Shown here: piece after piece, positions 49,885 to 60,040 of the stretch
How positions within the stretch are numbered: the stretch's first letter is position 1
Layout: each line of letters starts with the position of its first letter
Position numbers and translations under genes: made by a program
Origin: Pseudopedobacter sp965218985
Lineage (GTDB): Bacteria > Bacteroidota > Bacteroidia > Sphingobacteriales > Sphingobacteriaceae
Direction of reading: 5' to 3'
DNA: 64,000 nt
Assembly (NCBI GenBank): GCA_965218985.1
Contig: CBDCMP010000007.1
Location: 1,488,001 to 1,552,000, forward strand
Notes under the pieces: model-generated
Databases searched by the model: none
Told to the model about the DNA's origin: nothing
What the model saw: the letters and a program-made list of their open reading frames with translations, nothing else

Positions 49885-52800
49885 ATGAAAAGAATCATTT
49901 TATTGTCGGTTTTCTTATACATCTTAAGTCCTAAGATCATAGCTCAAAACCTTTGGGAGGATCCCACATTTTATCAGGAGAATAAAGAAGCTCCACACGT
50001 TACTTTCATGCTTTTTGATCAGGCAGATAAGGTGATTAAGGATGATTATAGTCAGTCCCCATTTCATCAATCACTCAATGGGGAGTGGAAATTCAGCTAT
50101 GTGGATAAGGAAGCAAACCGCAATAAGGATTTTTATAAAACCGATTTGGATGACAGTAAATGGAATAATATTAAAGTTCCATCAAATTGGGAAATGCAAG
50201 GGTACGGTATTCCTATTTATACTAATATTGTATATCCATTTCCTAAAAATCCGCCATTTGTTGGTCAGGATGATCCAGTGGGGACTTATCGACGTCATTT
50301 CAATATTTCTAAAACTTGGGATGGTAAAGAGGTTATTTTGCAGTTTGGTTCCATTACAGGAGCTGCATTCGTTACCGTTAATGGGCATCAGGTAGGTGTC
50401 AGTAAAGCATCTAAAACCCCGGCAGAATTTGATATTACACCTTATGTGAAAACGGGAGATAATTTACTTGCGGTTCAAGTGTTCCGTTGGCATGATGGCA
50501 GTTATTTGGAAGATCAGGATTTTTGGAGATTGAGTGGGTTAGAAAGAGATGTGTTTGTTTATGCCATGCCTAAATATAGCATATGGGACTTTAATGTAGA
50601 AGCTAGCTTAGATAAAAGCTATAAAAATGGAATCTTAGATTTATCAGTTAACCTAAGAAAATTTAAAGATGCTAAGTTTCAAAATGCTAAGATAGATGTC
50701 ATTTTAAAAGATAGTTTAGGTCACCAGGTTTTTGTACGTTCCTTAAAATTTAAAGACTTTGCAGATTCTTTACAATGGTTAAAAGTAGATGGTGAAATAA
50801 AAAATGTTCATTCCTGGAATGGAGAACATCCTTATTTGTATGATTTGGTACTTTCTTTAACTAACGATGGAAAAACCATTTATACAGGCAGCAAAATTGG
50901 CTTTAGAAAAGTAGAGATTAAAGATAGTCAGTTGATGGTGAATGGCGTCCCTTTAATTGTTCATGGCACCGATCGTCATGAACATGACCCCATCAACGGC
51001 CATGTTATTAGTGAAGCTCTTATGTTGACGGATATTCAGTTGATGAAAGCCAATAACATCAATGCGGTAAGAAACAGCCATTATCCAAACAATCCATTAT
51101 GGTATAAACTATGTGATAAATACGGGATGTATTTAGTGGATGAAGCCAATGTAGAAATCCATGGTATGGGTGCAACCTATCAGGCGCCCTTTGATAAAAG
51201 TGTTCATCCAGCCTATTCACCAAAATGGGCACCTGCAATTAGTGATCGTATACATAGGTTGGTTAATACAGACAGAAACCACCCTTCAGTCATTATATGG
51301 TCTATGGGAAATGAATGCGGAAATGGTCCTGTATTTCATGATGCCTATGAGTGGATTAAGAAAGAAGACACGACACGTCCTGTTCAATTTGAGCAGGCTG
51401 GGGAGGAAGAAAATACGGATATCGTTTGCCCAATGTATCCAGGAATAGATTACATGAAAGCCTATGCGGCTTCTGATAAACCGCGTCCATTCATCATGTG
51501 CGAATATTCACATGCTATGGGAAACAGTAATGGAAACTTCCAAGAATATTGGGATATCATCAACAGCAGTAAAAAATTGCAAGGAGGATTTATTTGGGAC
51601 TGGGTGGACCAGGGATTGGAAACCAAAGCTACAGATGGGAAGATTTTTTATGCTTATGGTGGGGATTTAGGAGGATTTGAATTGCAAAATGATGAAAACT
51701 TTTGTGCAAATGGTTTGGTTTCGGCCAATCGTATTCCACATCCAGGCTTACATGAAGTGAAGAAAGTATATCAAAATATCATGTTCTCTGATTTTGATCA
51801 ACAAAAAGGAGAAGTAAAAATTTCTAATCTTTTTGGCTTCAGTAACTTGGCAAACGAGCAATTTAAGTGGCAATTATTTAAAAATGGGGATTTGGTGGCA
51901 GAAAATTCTTTTTCGGTTGATTTAGGTCCGAGATCAGAAAAATCCATTCGTCTAAATTTACCAAACATCATGGCTCAAGAGGGTGAAGAATACACCTTAA
52001 ACCTGTACGCCTATCTCAGAAAAGCAGAACCTTTATTGGAGGCAGGGCATGAAGTTGCAAGAGAACAGTTTTTGCTCGATAGCCAATATTTTCAAAAGAA
52101 AGCAACGCCTTCCGGAGACTTAACAGTCACTCAGGAGAATCATGTTTTAAAATTCACTTCCGATAATGTTGAAGGAAGTTTTGACGTACAAAACGGAAGG
52201 TGGACCAGCTATCAATTGAAAGGTGAGCATTTGAGACTGCACTCTTTCCCTGAGCCCTATTTCTGGAGAGCACCCACAGACAATGATTTCGGAAACGGGA
52301 TGCCTTATAAATTGGGGATCTGGAGAAATGTAGATGAAAATAAGCAAGTTAAAAATATAATTGTTGGTCAGCAAAATTCAGATGGAATCCATATCAAAGT
52401 AGATTATTTATTGACCGGTATTGATGTACCATACTCGCTTGATTATCAAATCAAAAATGACGGGGCCGTAGAAGTGACTGCCTCGATGGACATGACTGGC
52501 AGAGATTTACCAGAGTTACCACGTTTTGGTATGCGGATGCAAATGCCGCAAGAATATAATCAGATAAACTATTATGGACGTGGACCTTGGGAGAATTATA
52601 GCGACAGAAATACCTCATCATTTATTGGGAAATACAAAGAAAAAGTAGAAGATCAGTATGCGGAGACCTATATACGTCCTCAAGAAAGTGGGTATAAGAC
52701 AGATGTCCGCTGGTTTGAATTAATTAATCATTCAGGTAAAGGAATTAAGGTTACAGGTAAGCAGCCTATCTGTTTCAGTGCAATTAACCACAGTACAGAG

Positions 52801-52995
52801 GATTTAGATCCTGGCTTAACAAAAAAACAACAACACCCAACAGATTTAAAGCCGAGAAATGAGGTATACATCCACATAGATTTAAAACAAAGAGGTGTTG
52901 GAGGCGACAATAGCTGGGGAGCTTATCCACATCAACAACATTTATTGTTGGACAAAAAGTATAGTTATAGTTATGTTATAAGACTATTGGAATAA
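49885..52995 (+). CDS. GH2 beta-galactosidase (LacZ-like)
   Basis: 1036 residues from the ATG at 49885; the upstream TTG at 49855 adds ten polar residues and is less likely. Signal peptide MKRIILLSVFLYILSPKIIAQ. Layout is the LacZ order: sugar-binding domain (WKFSYVDKE), immunoglobulin-like domain, TIM barrel (GTDRHEHDPINGHV, WSMGNECGNG with acid/base E477, MCEYSHAMGNS with nucleophile E540), then Bgal small chain at the end (YYGRGPWENYSDRNTS). It removes terminal beta-galactose in the periplasm. Length is near that of LacZ. Confidence 0.93.
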   Translation: MKRIILLSVFLYILSPKIIAQNLWEDPTFYQENKEAPHVTFMLFDQADKVIKDDYSQSPFHQSLNGEWKFSYVDKEANRNKDFYKTDLDDSKWNNIKVPSNWEMQGYGIPIYTNIVYPFPKNPPFVGQDDPVGTYRRHFNISKTWDGKEVILQFGSITGAAFVTVNGHQVGVSKASKTPAEFDITPYVKTGDNLLAVQVFRWHDGSYLEDQDFWRLSGLERDVFVYAMPKYSIWDFNVEASLDKSYKNGILDLSVNLRKFKDAKFQNAKIDVILKDSLGHQVFVRSLKFKDFADSLQWLKVDGEIKNVHSWNGEHPYLYDLVLSLTNDGKTIYTGSKIGFRKVEIKDSQLMVNGVPLIVHGTDRHEHDPINGHVISEALMLTDIQLMKANNINAVRNSHYPNNPLWYKLCDKYGMYLVDEANVEIHGMGATYQAPFDKSVHPAYSPKWAPAISDRIHRLVNTDRNHPSVIIWSMGNECGNGPVFHDAYEWIKKEDTTRPVQFEQAGEEENTDIVCPMYPGIDYMKAYAASDKPRPFIMCEYSHAMGNSNGNFQEYWDIINSSKKLQGGFIWDWVDQGLETKATDGKIFYAYGGDLGGFELQNDENFCANGLVSANRIPHPGLHEVKKVYQNIMFSDFDQQKGEVKISNLFGFSNLANEQFKWQLFKNGDLVAENSFSVDLGPRSEKSIRLNLPNIMAQEGEEYTLNLYAYLRKAEPLLEAGHEVAREQFLLDSQYFQKKATPSGDLTVTQENHVLKFTSDNVEGSFDVQNGRWTSYQLKGEHLRLHSFPEPYFWRAPTDNDFGNGMPYKLGIWRNVDENKQVKNIIVGQQNSDGIHIKVDYLLTGIDVPYSLDYQIKNDGAVEVTASMDMTGRDLPELPRFGMRMQMPQEYNQINYYGRGPWENYSDRNTSSFIGKYKEKVEDQYAETYIRPQESGYKTDVRWFELINHSGKGIKVTGKQPICFSAINHSTEDLDPGLTKKQQHPTDLKPRNEVYIHIDLKQRGVGGDNSWGAYPHQQHLLLDKKYSYSYVIRLLE

Positions 52996-53038
52996 TCAAT
53001 AGACTTCTTTAATTGCTGATATTAAGACTGTTAAATCG

Positions 53039-53917
53039 ATGAAGCCTCATTTTTACAAAGTTCCCGGGCAACTGCAAAATTCCTTCGTTATTAGGCACCA
53101 GCTAGAGCCTTTTTTTGGTATTGGCTGGCATTATCATCCGGAATTGGAACTGCATTACGTAATAAAAGGCAGAGGGCTGAGATTCATTGGGGACAATGTA
53201 AGTAACTTTGAAGAGGGTGAACTTATTTTAATAGGGCAAAACCTGCCTCACTCCTGGCGAAGTAAAGAAGAGCATTTAAAACATGATTCCGAATTAAAAG
53301 CGGAAGCAATAATTATTCAATTTTTGCCAGATTGCTTAGGCCGGGATTTTTTACAACTGCCGGAGGCCTATCTTATCAAACAGCTTTATGAAAATTCAAG
53401 AAAAGGAATCCTGATATCCGGAAAAGCTAAAACGAGATTAGTTGAATTGATGTATAAAGCTTTAGCTGTAGAAAGTCTAAATAGATTGATAGTGCTTTTG
53501 GATATTTTAGGCGTTCTTGCAGAGGCAGCAGATATAGAATATATAGCTTCATTTAATGCTTTTTACAAATCTCAAGAAGAAGAGACTATAAGATTAAATA
53601 AGGTTTATAATTTTACTTTAACTAATTATAAGAAAGATTTAAGTCTTAAAGAAGTGGCTGATGTTGCTAATCTAAGTGTTACCTATTTCTGTCGCTATTT
53701 CAAATTAATGACCAAAAAAACTTATCATGATTTTTTGATAGAAGTTAGAATAAGCCATGCTTGTAGGCTTTTAGTTGAAGATAGGATAATAACAGATGTA
53801 ATTTGCTTCGAATGTGGTTTTAATAATGTGTCTAACTTTTATAGGCATTTTAAAAGAGTTAAAGGCACCACACCTTTAGAATACAAAAAGAAGTTCTTAA
53901 TAAAGAAAATCATATAA
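53039..53917 (+). CDS. AraC-family regulator
   Basis: 292 residues. The N-terminal part is a cupin domain (GIGWHYHPELELHYVIKGRGLRFIGDNVSNFEEGELILIG), and the C-terminal double helix-turn-helix reads LKEVADVANLSVTYFCRYFKLMTKKTYHDFLIEVRISHACRLL followed by ITDVICFECGFNNVSNFYRHFKRVKGTTPLEYKKKF. It is 43 bases after the GH2 gene, so it may be read through. A second regulator after the GntR protein suggests that the locus answers to two signals, or that AraC belongs to the next locus. Confidence 0.92.
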   Translation: MKPHFYKVPGQLQNSFVIRHQLEPFFGIGWHYHPELELHYVIKGRGLRFIGDNVSNFEEGELILIGQNLPHSWRSKEEHLKHDSELKAEAIIIQFLPDCLGRDFLQLPEAYLIKQLYENSRKGILISGKAKTRLVELMYKALAVESLNRLIVLLDILGVLAEAADIEYIASFNAFYKSQEEETIRLNKVYNFTLTNYKKDLSLKEVADVANLSVTYFCRYFKLMTKKTYHDFLIEVRISHACRLLVEDRIITDVICFECGFNNVSNFYRHFKRVKGTTPLEYKKKFLIKKII

Positions 53918-54229
53918 ATCTCCCATTATTTTCTTAGCACAGCATCCAGTGGCTTTAAGGTGAAAACTTAAACATCATTTATAATATATTTTGGGATTCA
54001 TAAAGCTAATATGCTATAAACTATGGGCATTAATGTACATAATGCGATAATCTTGGCTTCCTATGTTTACTTAATATTTAACCTTTCAATACCTATTTTA
54101 AAATAAACCATTTGTGTTGATTATTAGCTATTTAGTAAAACAATAATCTGATGTATAGCACCAATGGCTTATTATCACAAAGTATACTTAGAATAATTAT
54201 GGATAAACAACAATAATTTAAAGAGCTAT
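53918..54229. other. Gene-free stretch upstream of the aldolase pseudogene
   Basis: 312 AT-rich bases. ATGTACAT at 54033-54040 is a short palindrome similar to the GntR sites. No coding remnant seen. Confidence 0.45.
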
Positions 54230-55171
54230 ATGGAAACTAAAAAAAAGGGTTTTATACCGGTGATGATCACCCCTTTTAAAAGCAATAAACAAATTGATTT
54301 TGAGGCGCTAACACATCTCACCAATTTATATTTAAACTCAGGAGCTGTAGGGTTATTCGCCAACTGTCTTTCAAGTGAAATGTTTGAATTGAATGAGCAG
54401 GAAAGAATACAAATCACCAGACATATTGTAAATGTTACAGAAGGCAGAGTACCGGTGGTGGCTACGGGTACTTTTGGCGAAACCATACAACAAAAGGCAG
54501 ATTTTGTTAAGCGCATCTATGATACAGGCGTTGAAGCAGTGATTGCCATTACAGATCTATTAGCGAAAGAAACAGAAGACGACGCTATATTTAATGAAAA
54601 TGTTTATCAGTTGATTGACCTTACAGATAATATTCCGCTAGGTTTTTATGAATGTCCTTTACCCTACAAAAGGGTTCTTTCGGATAAGTAATTAAGTGAG
54701 TTCGTTAAAACAAAAAGAGTTATCTATCATAAAGACACCTGTTTGAACTTAGATGATGTGAAAGCTAAAATTAAAGTGACTAAGGGATATCAATTTGGGC
54801 TTTATGATGCATACGCTGGGCATGCAGTTGCATCTTTGAAAGCGGGTTCGGCAGGGCTTTCATGCATTCAGGGTAATTATTTTCCCGAGCTAATTGTTTA
54901 GTTGTGCGACAATTATAGTGATGCAGATTTAACTCAAGAGATAAATGAAGTGCAAAAATTTCTCATCAATAATATGAATGTTATGCATCACGCATATCCT
55001 GATGCCGCTAAATACTATCTGAAAAGGAATGGCATCCAAATCAGTATACTCACGAGAGTGAATTCTGGAGTTTTGACTAGCAGCCAAAAAAGCAAAATTG
55101 AATTATTATATGATGATTATAAAAAGCTAAGGAGGATGTTGAGGATAAAAAATATAACTGCTTATTTATAG
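54230..55171 (+). pseudogene. DapA/NanA-type aldolase broken by two in-frame stops
   Basis: The frame is continuous over 314 codons apart from TAA at codon 154 (54689-54691) and TAG at codon 224 (54899-54901). Before the first stop: FIPVMITPFKSNKQIDFEAL, VVATGTFGETIQQKADFVK and IPLGFYECPLPYKR with the family Tyr (Y140). After it: VIYHKDTC, where the Schiff-base Lys is K168, LYDAYAGHAVASLKAGSAGLSCIQGN and a final 89-codon stretch. The first stop cuts off the catalytic lysine, so the product must be inactive unless read through. Class I aldolases of this type include N-acetylneuraminate lyase and dihydrodipicolinate synthase; context favours a sugar-acid lyase. Confidence 0.85.
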
Positions 55172-55347
55172 ACTTAACACCTTTTTCACGGGTTTAAATG
55201 CACCTTATTCGAAATGAGTATTTTAATAGTGTGGGTGTTTTTAGATATTGAGCAGAGGCTTAAAAGTGAGTTAAGTATAACATAAATAAAGGTATTTAAC
55301 ACGAGCAATTAGTTTAAGCATAATATCGTACAATAAATGGACATAAA

Positions 55348-55405
55348 TTCATACAAAACAAATTTACAATAACCCTAAACTTGTATAAGCTTATGTTCAT
55401 ACAAA
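55348..55405 (+). promoter_or_regulatory. Direct-repeat control region before the second susC
   Basis: TTCATACAAA occurs at 55348-55357 and again at 55396-55405, 48 bases apart. A palindrome ATAAGCTTAT at 55385-55394 and an inverted pair TTGTAT / ATACAA (55381-55386 and 55399-55404) lie beside the second copy. It is a candidate regulator-binding region about 50 to 105 bases before the SusC start. Confidence 0.4.
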
Positions 55406-55453
55406 CCTCAAGATTTAGAACAAGCTGACCATAATAAACTTAACTATTATTTT

Positions 55454-58447
55454 ATGAAACTAAAATTGACATTTTGTTTTATTCTCCTGTTTTTGTATTT
55501 GCATAATGATAACGCATTTTCTCAAACAACAAATCTTACCGGTAAAGTAACAGATAAAGTTACAGGAGAAACTTTACCCGGCACTAGTATTACTGTAGAA
55601 GGCACAACTATAGGTACTACAACCAATTTAGATGGTAATTACTCAATCAACATAAACTCCCCAAATGCAAAACTGACATTTAAATTTTTAGGATATATAA
55701 CCCAAACTGTAAAGTTTGATAGGCAAACAACGCTTAATGTGGCACTGCTGCCAAACCAGTCTGCTTTAGATGAAGTTGTAGTTGTGGGTTATGGCACTCA
55801 AAAAAAAGTAAACTTAACTGGGGCAGTAAGTTCAATTAAAGGAGAAACTTTCCAGGAAAGAACTTTTTCTAACACTTCCAAAGCAATTCAAGGTTTGGCC
55901 CCCGGCGTCACTGTTATTGATAGAGGAGGGGCTCCAGGTCAAGATAATGCGGTTATCAACATTCGTGGAGTAGGCACCATAGGTAATTCAAACCCTTTAA
56001 TATTAGTTGATAATGTTCCTGTTCCGAGCGTGAATGCTGTTCGTCCTAACGATATAGAGAGTATATCAGTTTTAAAAGATGCAGCTGCTGCGGCAATTTA
56101 TGGTTCAAGGGCCGCTAACGGAGTGATTCTGATCACTACAAAAAGAGGTAAGGCTGGGGAGACAACAATCAACTATAATGGTTATTTAGCCAGTCAAACC
56201 ACCACCAGACTGCCAAAATCTGTTGGTATAAAAGATTATCTAGACATTATAAATGAAGGATATACAAATGCGGGATTAAGCCCAAAATACAGCGATGAAT
56301 ATATAAAAAATACAATCTCCGGAGATGACCCAATCAAGTATCCAAGTACTGATTGGTTGGATGTTATTTTCGATCCTGCACTTCAAACCAATCATGCGTT
56401 AAGTTTCAACGGTGGAAATGAAAAGTCAAGATTTGCTTTATCACTAAATTATCTCGATCAAAATGGAATTGTCAAAAACACTAATGCTAAAAATTATGGG
56501 GTTAGATTAAACTATGATTTGAATGCATCAAAAAAATTGAAGTTTGGAACAGATTTAGCCTACACTAAGAGAAAAAACACCCAACCTTATAATGTTGGTG
56601 ATGTTTACTGGTCCTTATACAGTGACCTCGCCCCGACCGTTGCTCCAGAATACCCTGATGGTACATATGGTATAGGTTCAGGAAATCGAAGTCCATTGGG
56701 CGCCATTAATGCTTCAGGATATCAAAATGCAAATACCGATTATATTTTTTTAAACTTAAAGGGTACTTACAACCTTCTTGAAGGCTTAGATTTAAATGCC
56801 AACTATTCTGCTAATCTGTATAACAACAGTAATAAAAATCACAGAAATGACTATATCTTTAGAGACTATTATACAAAAAGCCAAATATCCAGATACAACA
56901 GCTATTTATATATTCAACAAGGTAATGATAGTGAAACCAATGCGAGAATAACATTAGACTATAAAAAAGCATTTAAAAAGCATGAAATAGGTGCCATTTT
57001 AGGAGCAGAACAGACCATACACAAAGAGGATTATATAAATGGATCAAGAAGTCTTTTCTATTCTAATGATCTTCAGGAACTATCGCAAGGTGATGCTACC
57101 ACAAGAGACAATAATTCAGGAACAACCGATTGGGCACTCCAATCTTTGTTTGGAAGATTGAATTATGCATTCGATTCTAAGTATCTGTTTGAGGCTAATT
57201 TTAGATATGACGGATCTTCAAGATTCGCATCCGGTAACAGATATGGTTTATTTCCTTCCTTCTCAGCTGGGTGGAGAATATCAGAAGAAGGCTTTATGAA
57301 ATCTCTTACATTTTTAGATAACCTAAAAGTAAGAGGTTCTTGGGGCAGGCTTGGCAATCAGGACATCGGCTTATACCAATATCAGCAAACCATAGCACTC
57401 CAGCAGAACTATAATTTTGGCGGGCAGTTGGTTAATGGAGCTGCAGTTAATAATTTGGCTAATCAGCAAATCACATGGGAAACCAGCACTACAAGCAATT
57501 TTGGTTTGGATGCGGATTTTTTAAAGGGAAAACTGGGTTTTACTGCGGAAGTATTCAATAAAAAAACAGATGATATTTTACTATCCCTTGATATACCATA
57601 TACAGTAGGACTAAATGCTCCAACTCAAAATGCCGGATCTGTGAATAATAAAGGTCTAGAGTTAAGTGTTTACCATAAAAATCAGATTAAAGATTTTCAT
57701 TACGGTATCAATCTTAATTTCACCCATATTAAAAACGAGGTGACCAATCTCGCTGGTACGGGCCCCTACATTACAGAGACGTCTATTTTGAAAGAGGGAG
57801 TTTCTATGTATGCAGTTTACGGTTTTCAAGCAATTGGATTATTCAGAACCCAGCAGGAATTAGATACTTATCCAAGATTTAACAACAAAACGACCTTGGG
57901 GTCTGTAAAATATAAAGATCAAAATGATGACGGTATTATTAACGACATGGATAAAATTGTCATAGGTCCCTCTATTCCAAAATATACTTTCGGTGCCAAT
58001 GTGGACCTAGGCTATAAAGGGGTTTTTATGAATTTCTTTTTACAAGGTGCAGGAGGTAATTATATCATGCCAAGGGGGGGAATTTTTGATGGACCTTACT
58101 GGGGAAGTTTTATTACAACCGATTGGTTAGATAGATGGTCCCCATCAAACCCAGATGGCACATTTCCTTCAGTATATTATCAGGGTTCATCTGCTAATTT
58201 ACAACCATCAACGTTCGTTGCACAGAATGCATCTTATTTAAGGCTGAAAAATCTGCAATTAGGATATGATTTACCTCAAAAATTTATGGGCAAGGTTAAA
58301 ATAAGTAAGGCTAGGGTTTATATTTCTGGAACTAATCTGGCCACTTTTACGAAAGCGAAATACATAGATCCGGAATTGGCATCTGGAAGGTTTGATAGTT
58401 ACCCTCAAACCAAAATGTATTCAATAGGAACCGATATCACGTTTTAA
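55454..58447 (+). CDS. SusC/RagA-like TonB-dependent outer-membrane transporter (second locus)
   Basis: 997 residues with signal peptide ending near NDNAFSQ. CarboxypepD_reg-like domain (LTGKVTDKVTGETLPGTSITVEG), TonB box region (DEVVVVGYGTQKKVNLTGAVSSI), plug (NIRGVGTIGNSNPLILVDNVPVPSVNAVRPNDIESISVLKDAAAAAIYGSRAANGVILITT) and a long barrel ending IGTDITF. It pairs with the SusD gene 21 bases later. It is clearly different from the first SusC of the window and so likely serves another glycan. Confidence 0.95.
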   Translation: MKLKLTFCFILLFLYLHNDNAFSQTTNLTGKVTDKVTGETLPGTSITVEGTTIGTTTNLDGNYSININSPNAKLTFKFLGYITQTVKFDRQTTLNVALLPNQSALDEVVVVGYGTQKKVNLTGAVSSIKGETFQERTFSNTSKAIQGLAPGVTVIDRGGAPGQDNAVINIRGVGTIGNSNPLILVDNVPVPSVNAVRPNDIESISVLKDAAAAAIYGSRAANGVILITTKRGKAGETTINYNGYLASQTTTRLPKSVGIKDYLDIINEGYTNAGLSPKYSDEYIKNTISGDDPIKYPSTDWLDVIFDPALQTNHALSFNGGNEKSRFALSLNYLDQNGIVKNTNAKNYGVRLNYDLNASKKLKFGTDLAYTKRKNTQPYNVGDVYWSLYSDLAPTVAPEYPDGTYGIGSGNRSPLGAINASGYQNANTDYIFLNLKGTYNLLEGLDLNANYSANLYNNSNKNHRNDYIFRDYYTKSQISRYNSYLYIQQGNDSETNARITLDYKKAFKKHEIGAILGAEQTIHKEDYINGSRSLFYSNDLQELSQGDATTRDNNSGTTDWALQSLFGRLNYAFDSKYLFEANFRYDGSSRFASGNRYGLFPSFSAGWRISEEGFMKSLTFLDNLKVRGSWGRLGNQDIGLYQYQQTIALQQNYNFGGQLVNGAAVNNLANQQITWETSTTSNFGLDADFLKGKLGFTAEVFNKKTDDILLSLDIPYTVGLNAPTQNAGSVNNKGLELSVYHKNQIKDFHYGINLNFTHIKNEVTNLAGTGPYITETSILKEGVSMYAVYGFQAIGLFRTQQELDTYPRFNNKTTLGSVKYKDQNDDGIINDMDKIVIGPSIPKYTFGANVDLGYKGVFMNFFLQGAGGNYIMPRGGIFDGPYWGSFITTDWLDRWSPSNPDGTFPSVYYQGSSANLQPSTFVAQNASYLRLKNLQLGYDLPQKFMGKVKISKARVYISGTNLATFTKAKYIDPELASGRFDSYPQTKMYSIGTDITF

Positions 58448-58468
58448 AGCCTTCTTAAATATAAAATC

Positions 58469-60034
58469 ATGAAAAAATATTTTATACTAATATTAGTACT
58501 TACCACCTGTTTTCTGATATGCTCTTGCAAAAAAGATGCTTTAGAAACAGATCCAACTGACAAATTGATAAATGCATACTATTGGCAGAATCAAAATGAT
58601 GCTGAGTATGCTGTGAATGCTATATATGCTTTGCTGCCTGCAATTGATTATTTATATTTTGATGGTGCTACAGATAATGCCTTTAATCAAAAGACATTTG
58701 AAAGAGCCTATCCATTTGGTAATGGGACACAAACGCCCGCCAGTTCATGGAGTGCGGATTATTGGAAAAATTCTTATAAGGGTATTCAAAGAGCTAATTA
58801 TTTTTTAGAAAATGTAGATAGAGTCCCGAACTTGGGAGATGATGTAAAAAATAGACTTATAGGTGAAGCAAGATTTTTAAGGGCTTTTTTTTATAACGAT
58901 TTAATTTGCTTATACGGAGATGTGCCCTTGGTGACCACATCTTTAGATATCTCTAATAGTAAACTACCCAGAGATCCTAAACAAAAGGTTTTTGATTTTA
59001 TAATTTCTGAGTTAACTGATATTGAAAACTTTCTTCCACTATCTTATAGCAGCAACAATGTTGGTAGAGTCACTAAAGGTGCGGTATTAGCTTTAAAAGC
59101 AAGAGTTTATTTGTGGCAAAATAACTATGCTGGAGCAAAACTGGCATCTAAGAAGCTAATGGATTTGAATCAATACCATCTTTATCCAAATTATGCAAAA
59201 CTATTTACCTATGCTGCGGAAAATAATACCGAGGTGATTTTTGATAAACAATATATCCCCACGACCTATAGTCATAATGTGTCCAGATTGCTAAGCCCTC
59301 GTAGCAGTCAAGGTGATGGTAGCTTGGTGCCAATTAAGTCTTTAGTAGATGCTTATGAGTGCTTAGACGGGAAAAGCATTGATGAATCTCCACTTTATGA
59401 CCCCTTATCTCCATATTCCAATAGAGACCCAAGATTAAAGGCAACTATACTTGTTCCCGGAGACAATACTTACAGTGGGAATGTATTTAATCCGTTGCCA
59501 GGTAGCGGAACAGTAGATATGATTGCAAGCAGCCAGAATGCCTCTATAACAGGCTTCAACTTCAAAAAATATGTTAATCCCGAAGATTTGAGTCAGAATA
59601 ATAATAATTGTTCGATTAATATTATTATTCTACGCTATAGTGACGTTTTACTAACTTATGCGGAAAGCATGGTAGAAACGAATACTATAGATAATTCAGT
59701 ATACGATGTGCTAAATGCAGTTAGAACAAGGGCCGGCATTCCTGCAATTACGGCAGGAAGTAAATCCCAGGATGAGCTGAGGACTATCATCCGGCATGAG
59801 CGCAGAGTTGAATTGCCTCTGGAAGGAACAAGACTTTTTGATATACGAAGATGGAAAATTGCAGAAACTGTCATGAAGCAGGCCGCAAAAGGAATCACGT
59901 ATTTTCAAGGAGGACAGTTTATAACTGTTCCTGCTGAGAATAGGGGTTTTGATGCGAATAGAGACTATCTGTGGCCTATTCCTCAAAGAGAGATTTTTGT
60001 CAATCCAAACCTATCTCAAAATAAAGGATATTAA
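58469..60034 (+). CDS. SusD/RagB-like nutrient-binding lipoprotein (second locus)
   Basis: 521 residues with a lipoprotein signal (LVLTTCFLICSCKK). SusD features: AEYAVNAIYALLPAIDYLY, LIGEARFLRAFFYNDLICLYGDVPLV, and the C-terminal VRTRAGIPAI, RRVELPLEGTRLFDIRRWK. It forms the lid of the SusC pore. The next gene starts six bases after its stop, so the group is a single unit. Confidence 0.94.
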   Translation: MKKYFILILVLTTCFLICSCKKDALETDPTDKLINAYYWQNQNDAEYAVNAIYALLPAIDYLYFDGATDNAFNQKTFERAYPFGNGTQTPASSWSADYWKNSYKGIQRANYFLENVDRVPNLGDDVKNRLIGEARFLRAFFYNDLICLYGDVPLVTTSLDISNSKLPRDPKQKVFDFIISELTDIENFLPLSYSSNNVGRVTKGAVLALKARVYLWQNNYAGAKLASKKLMDLNQYHLYPNYAKLFTYAAENNTEVIFDKQYIPTTYSHNVSRLLSPRSSQGDGSLVPIKSLVDAYECLDGKSIDESPLYDPLSPYSNRDPRLKATILVPGDNTYSGNVFNPLPGSGTVDMIASSQNASITGFNFKKYVNPEDLSQNNNNCSINIIILRYSDVLLTYAESMVETNTIDNSVYDVLNAVRTRAGIPAITAGSKSQDELRTIIRHERRVELPLEGTRLFDIRRWKIAETVMKQAAKGITYFQGGQFITVPAENRGFDANRDYLWPIPQREIFVNPNLSQNKGY

Positions 60035-60040
60035 CTTCGG

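Noticed and set aside
54230..55171. Stop-codon readthrough or recoding in the aldolase gene
   Set aside because: Two different stop codons are present and no recoding structure is seen, so mutation is simpler.
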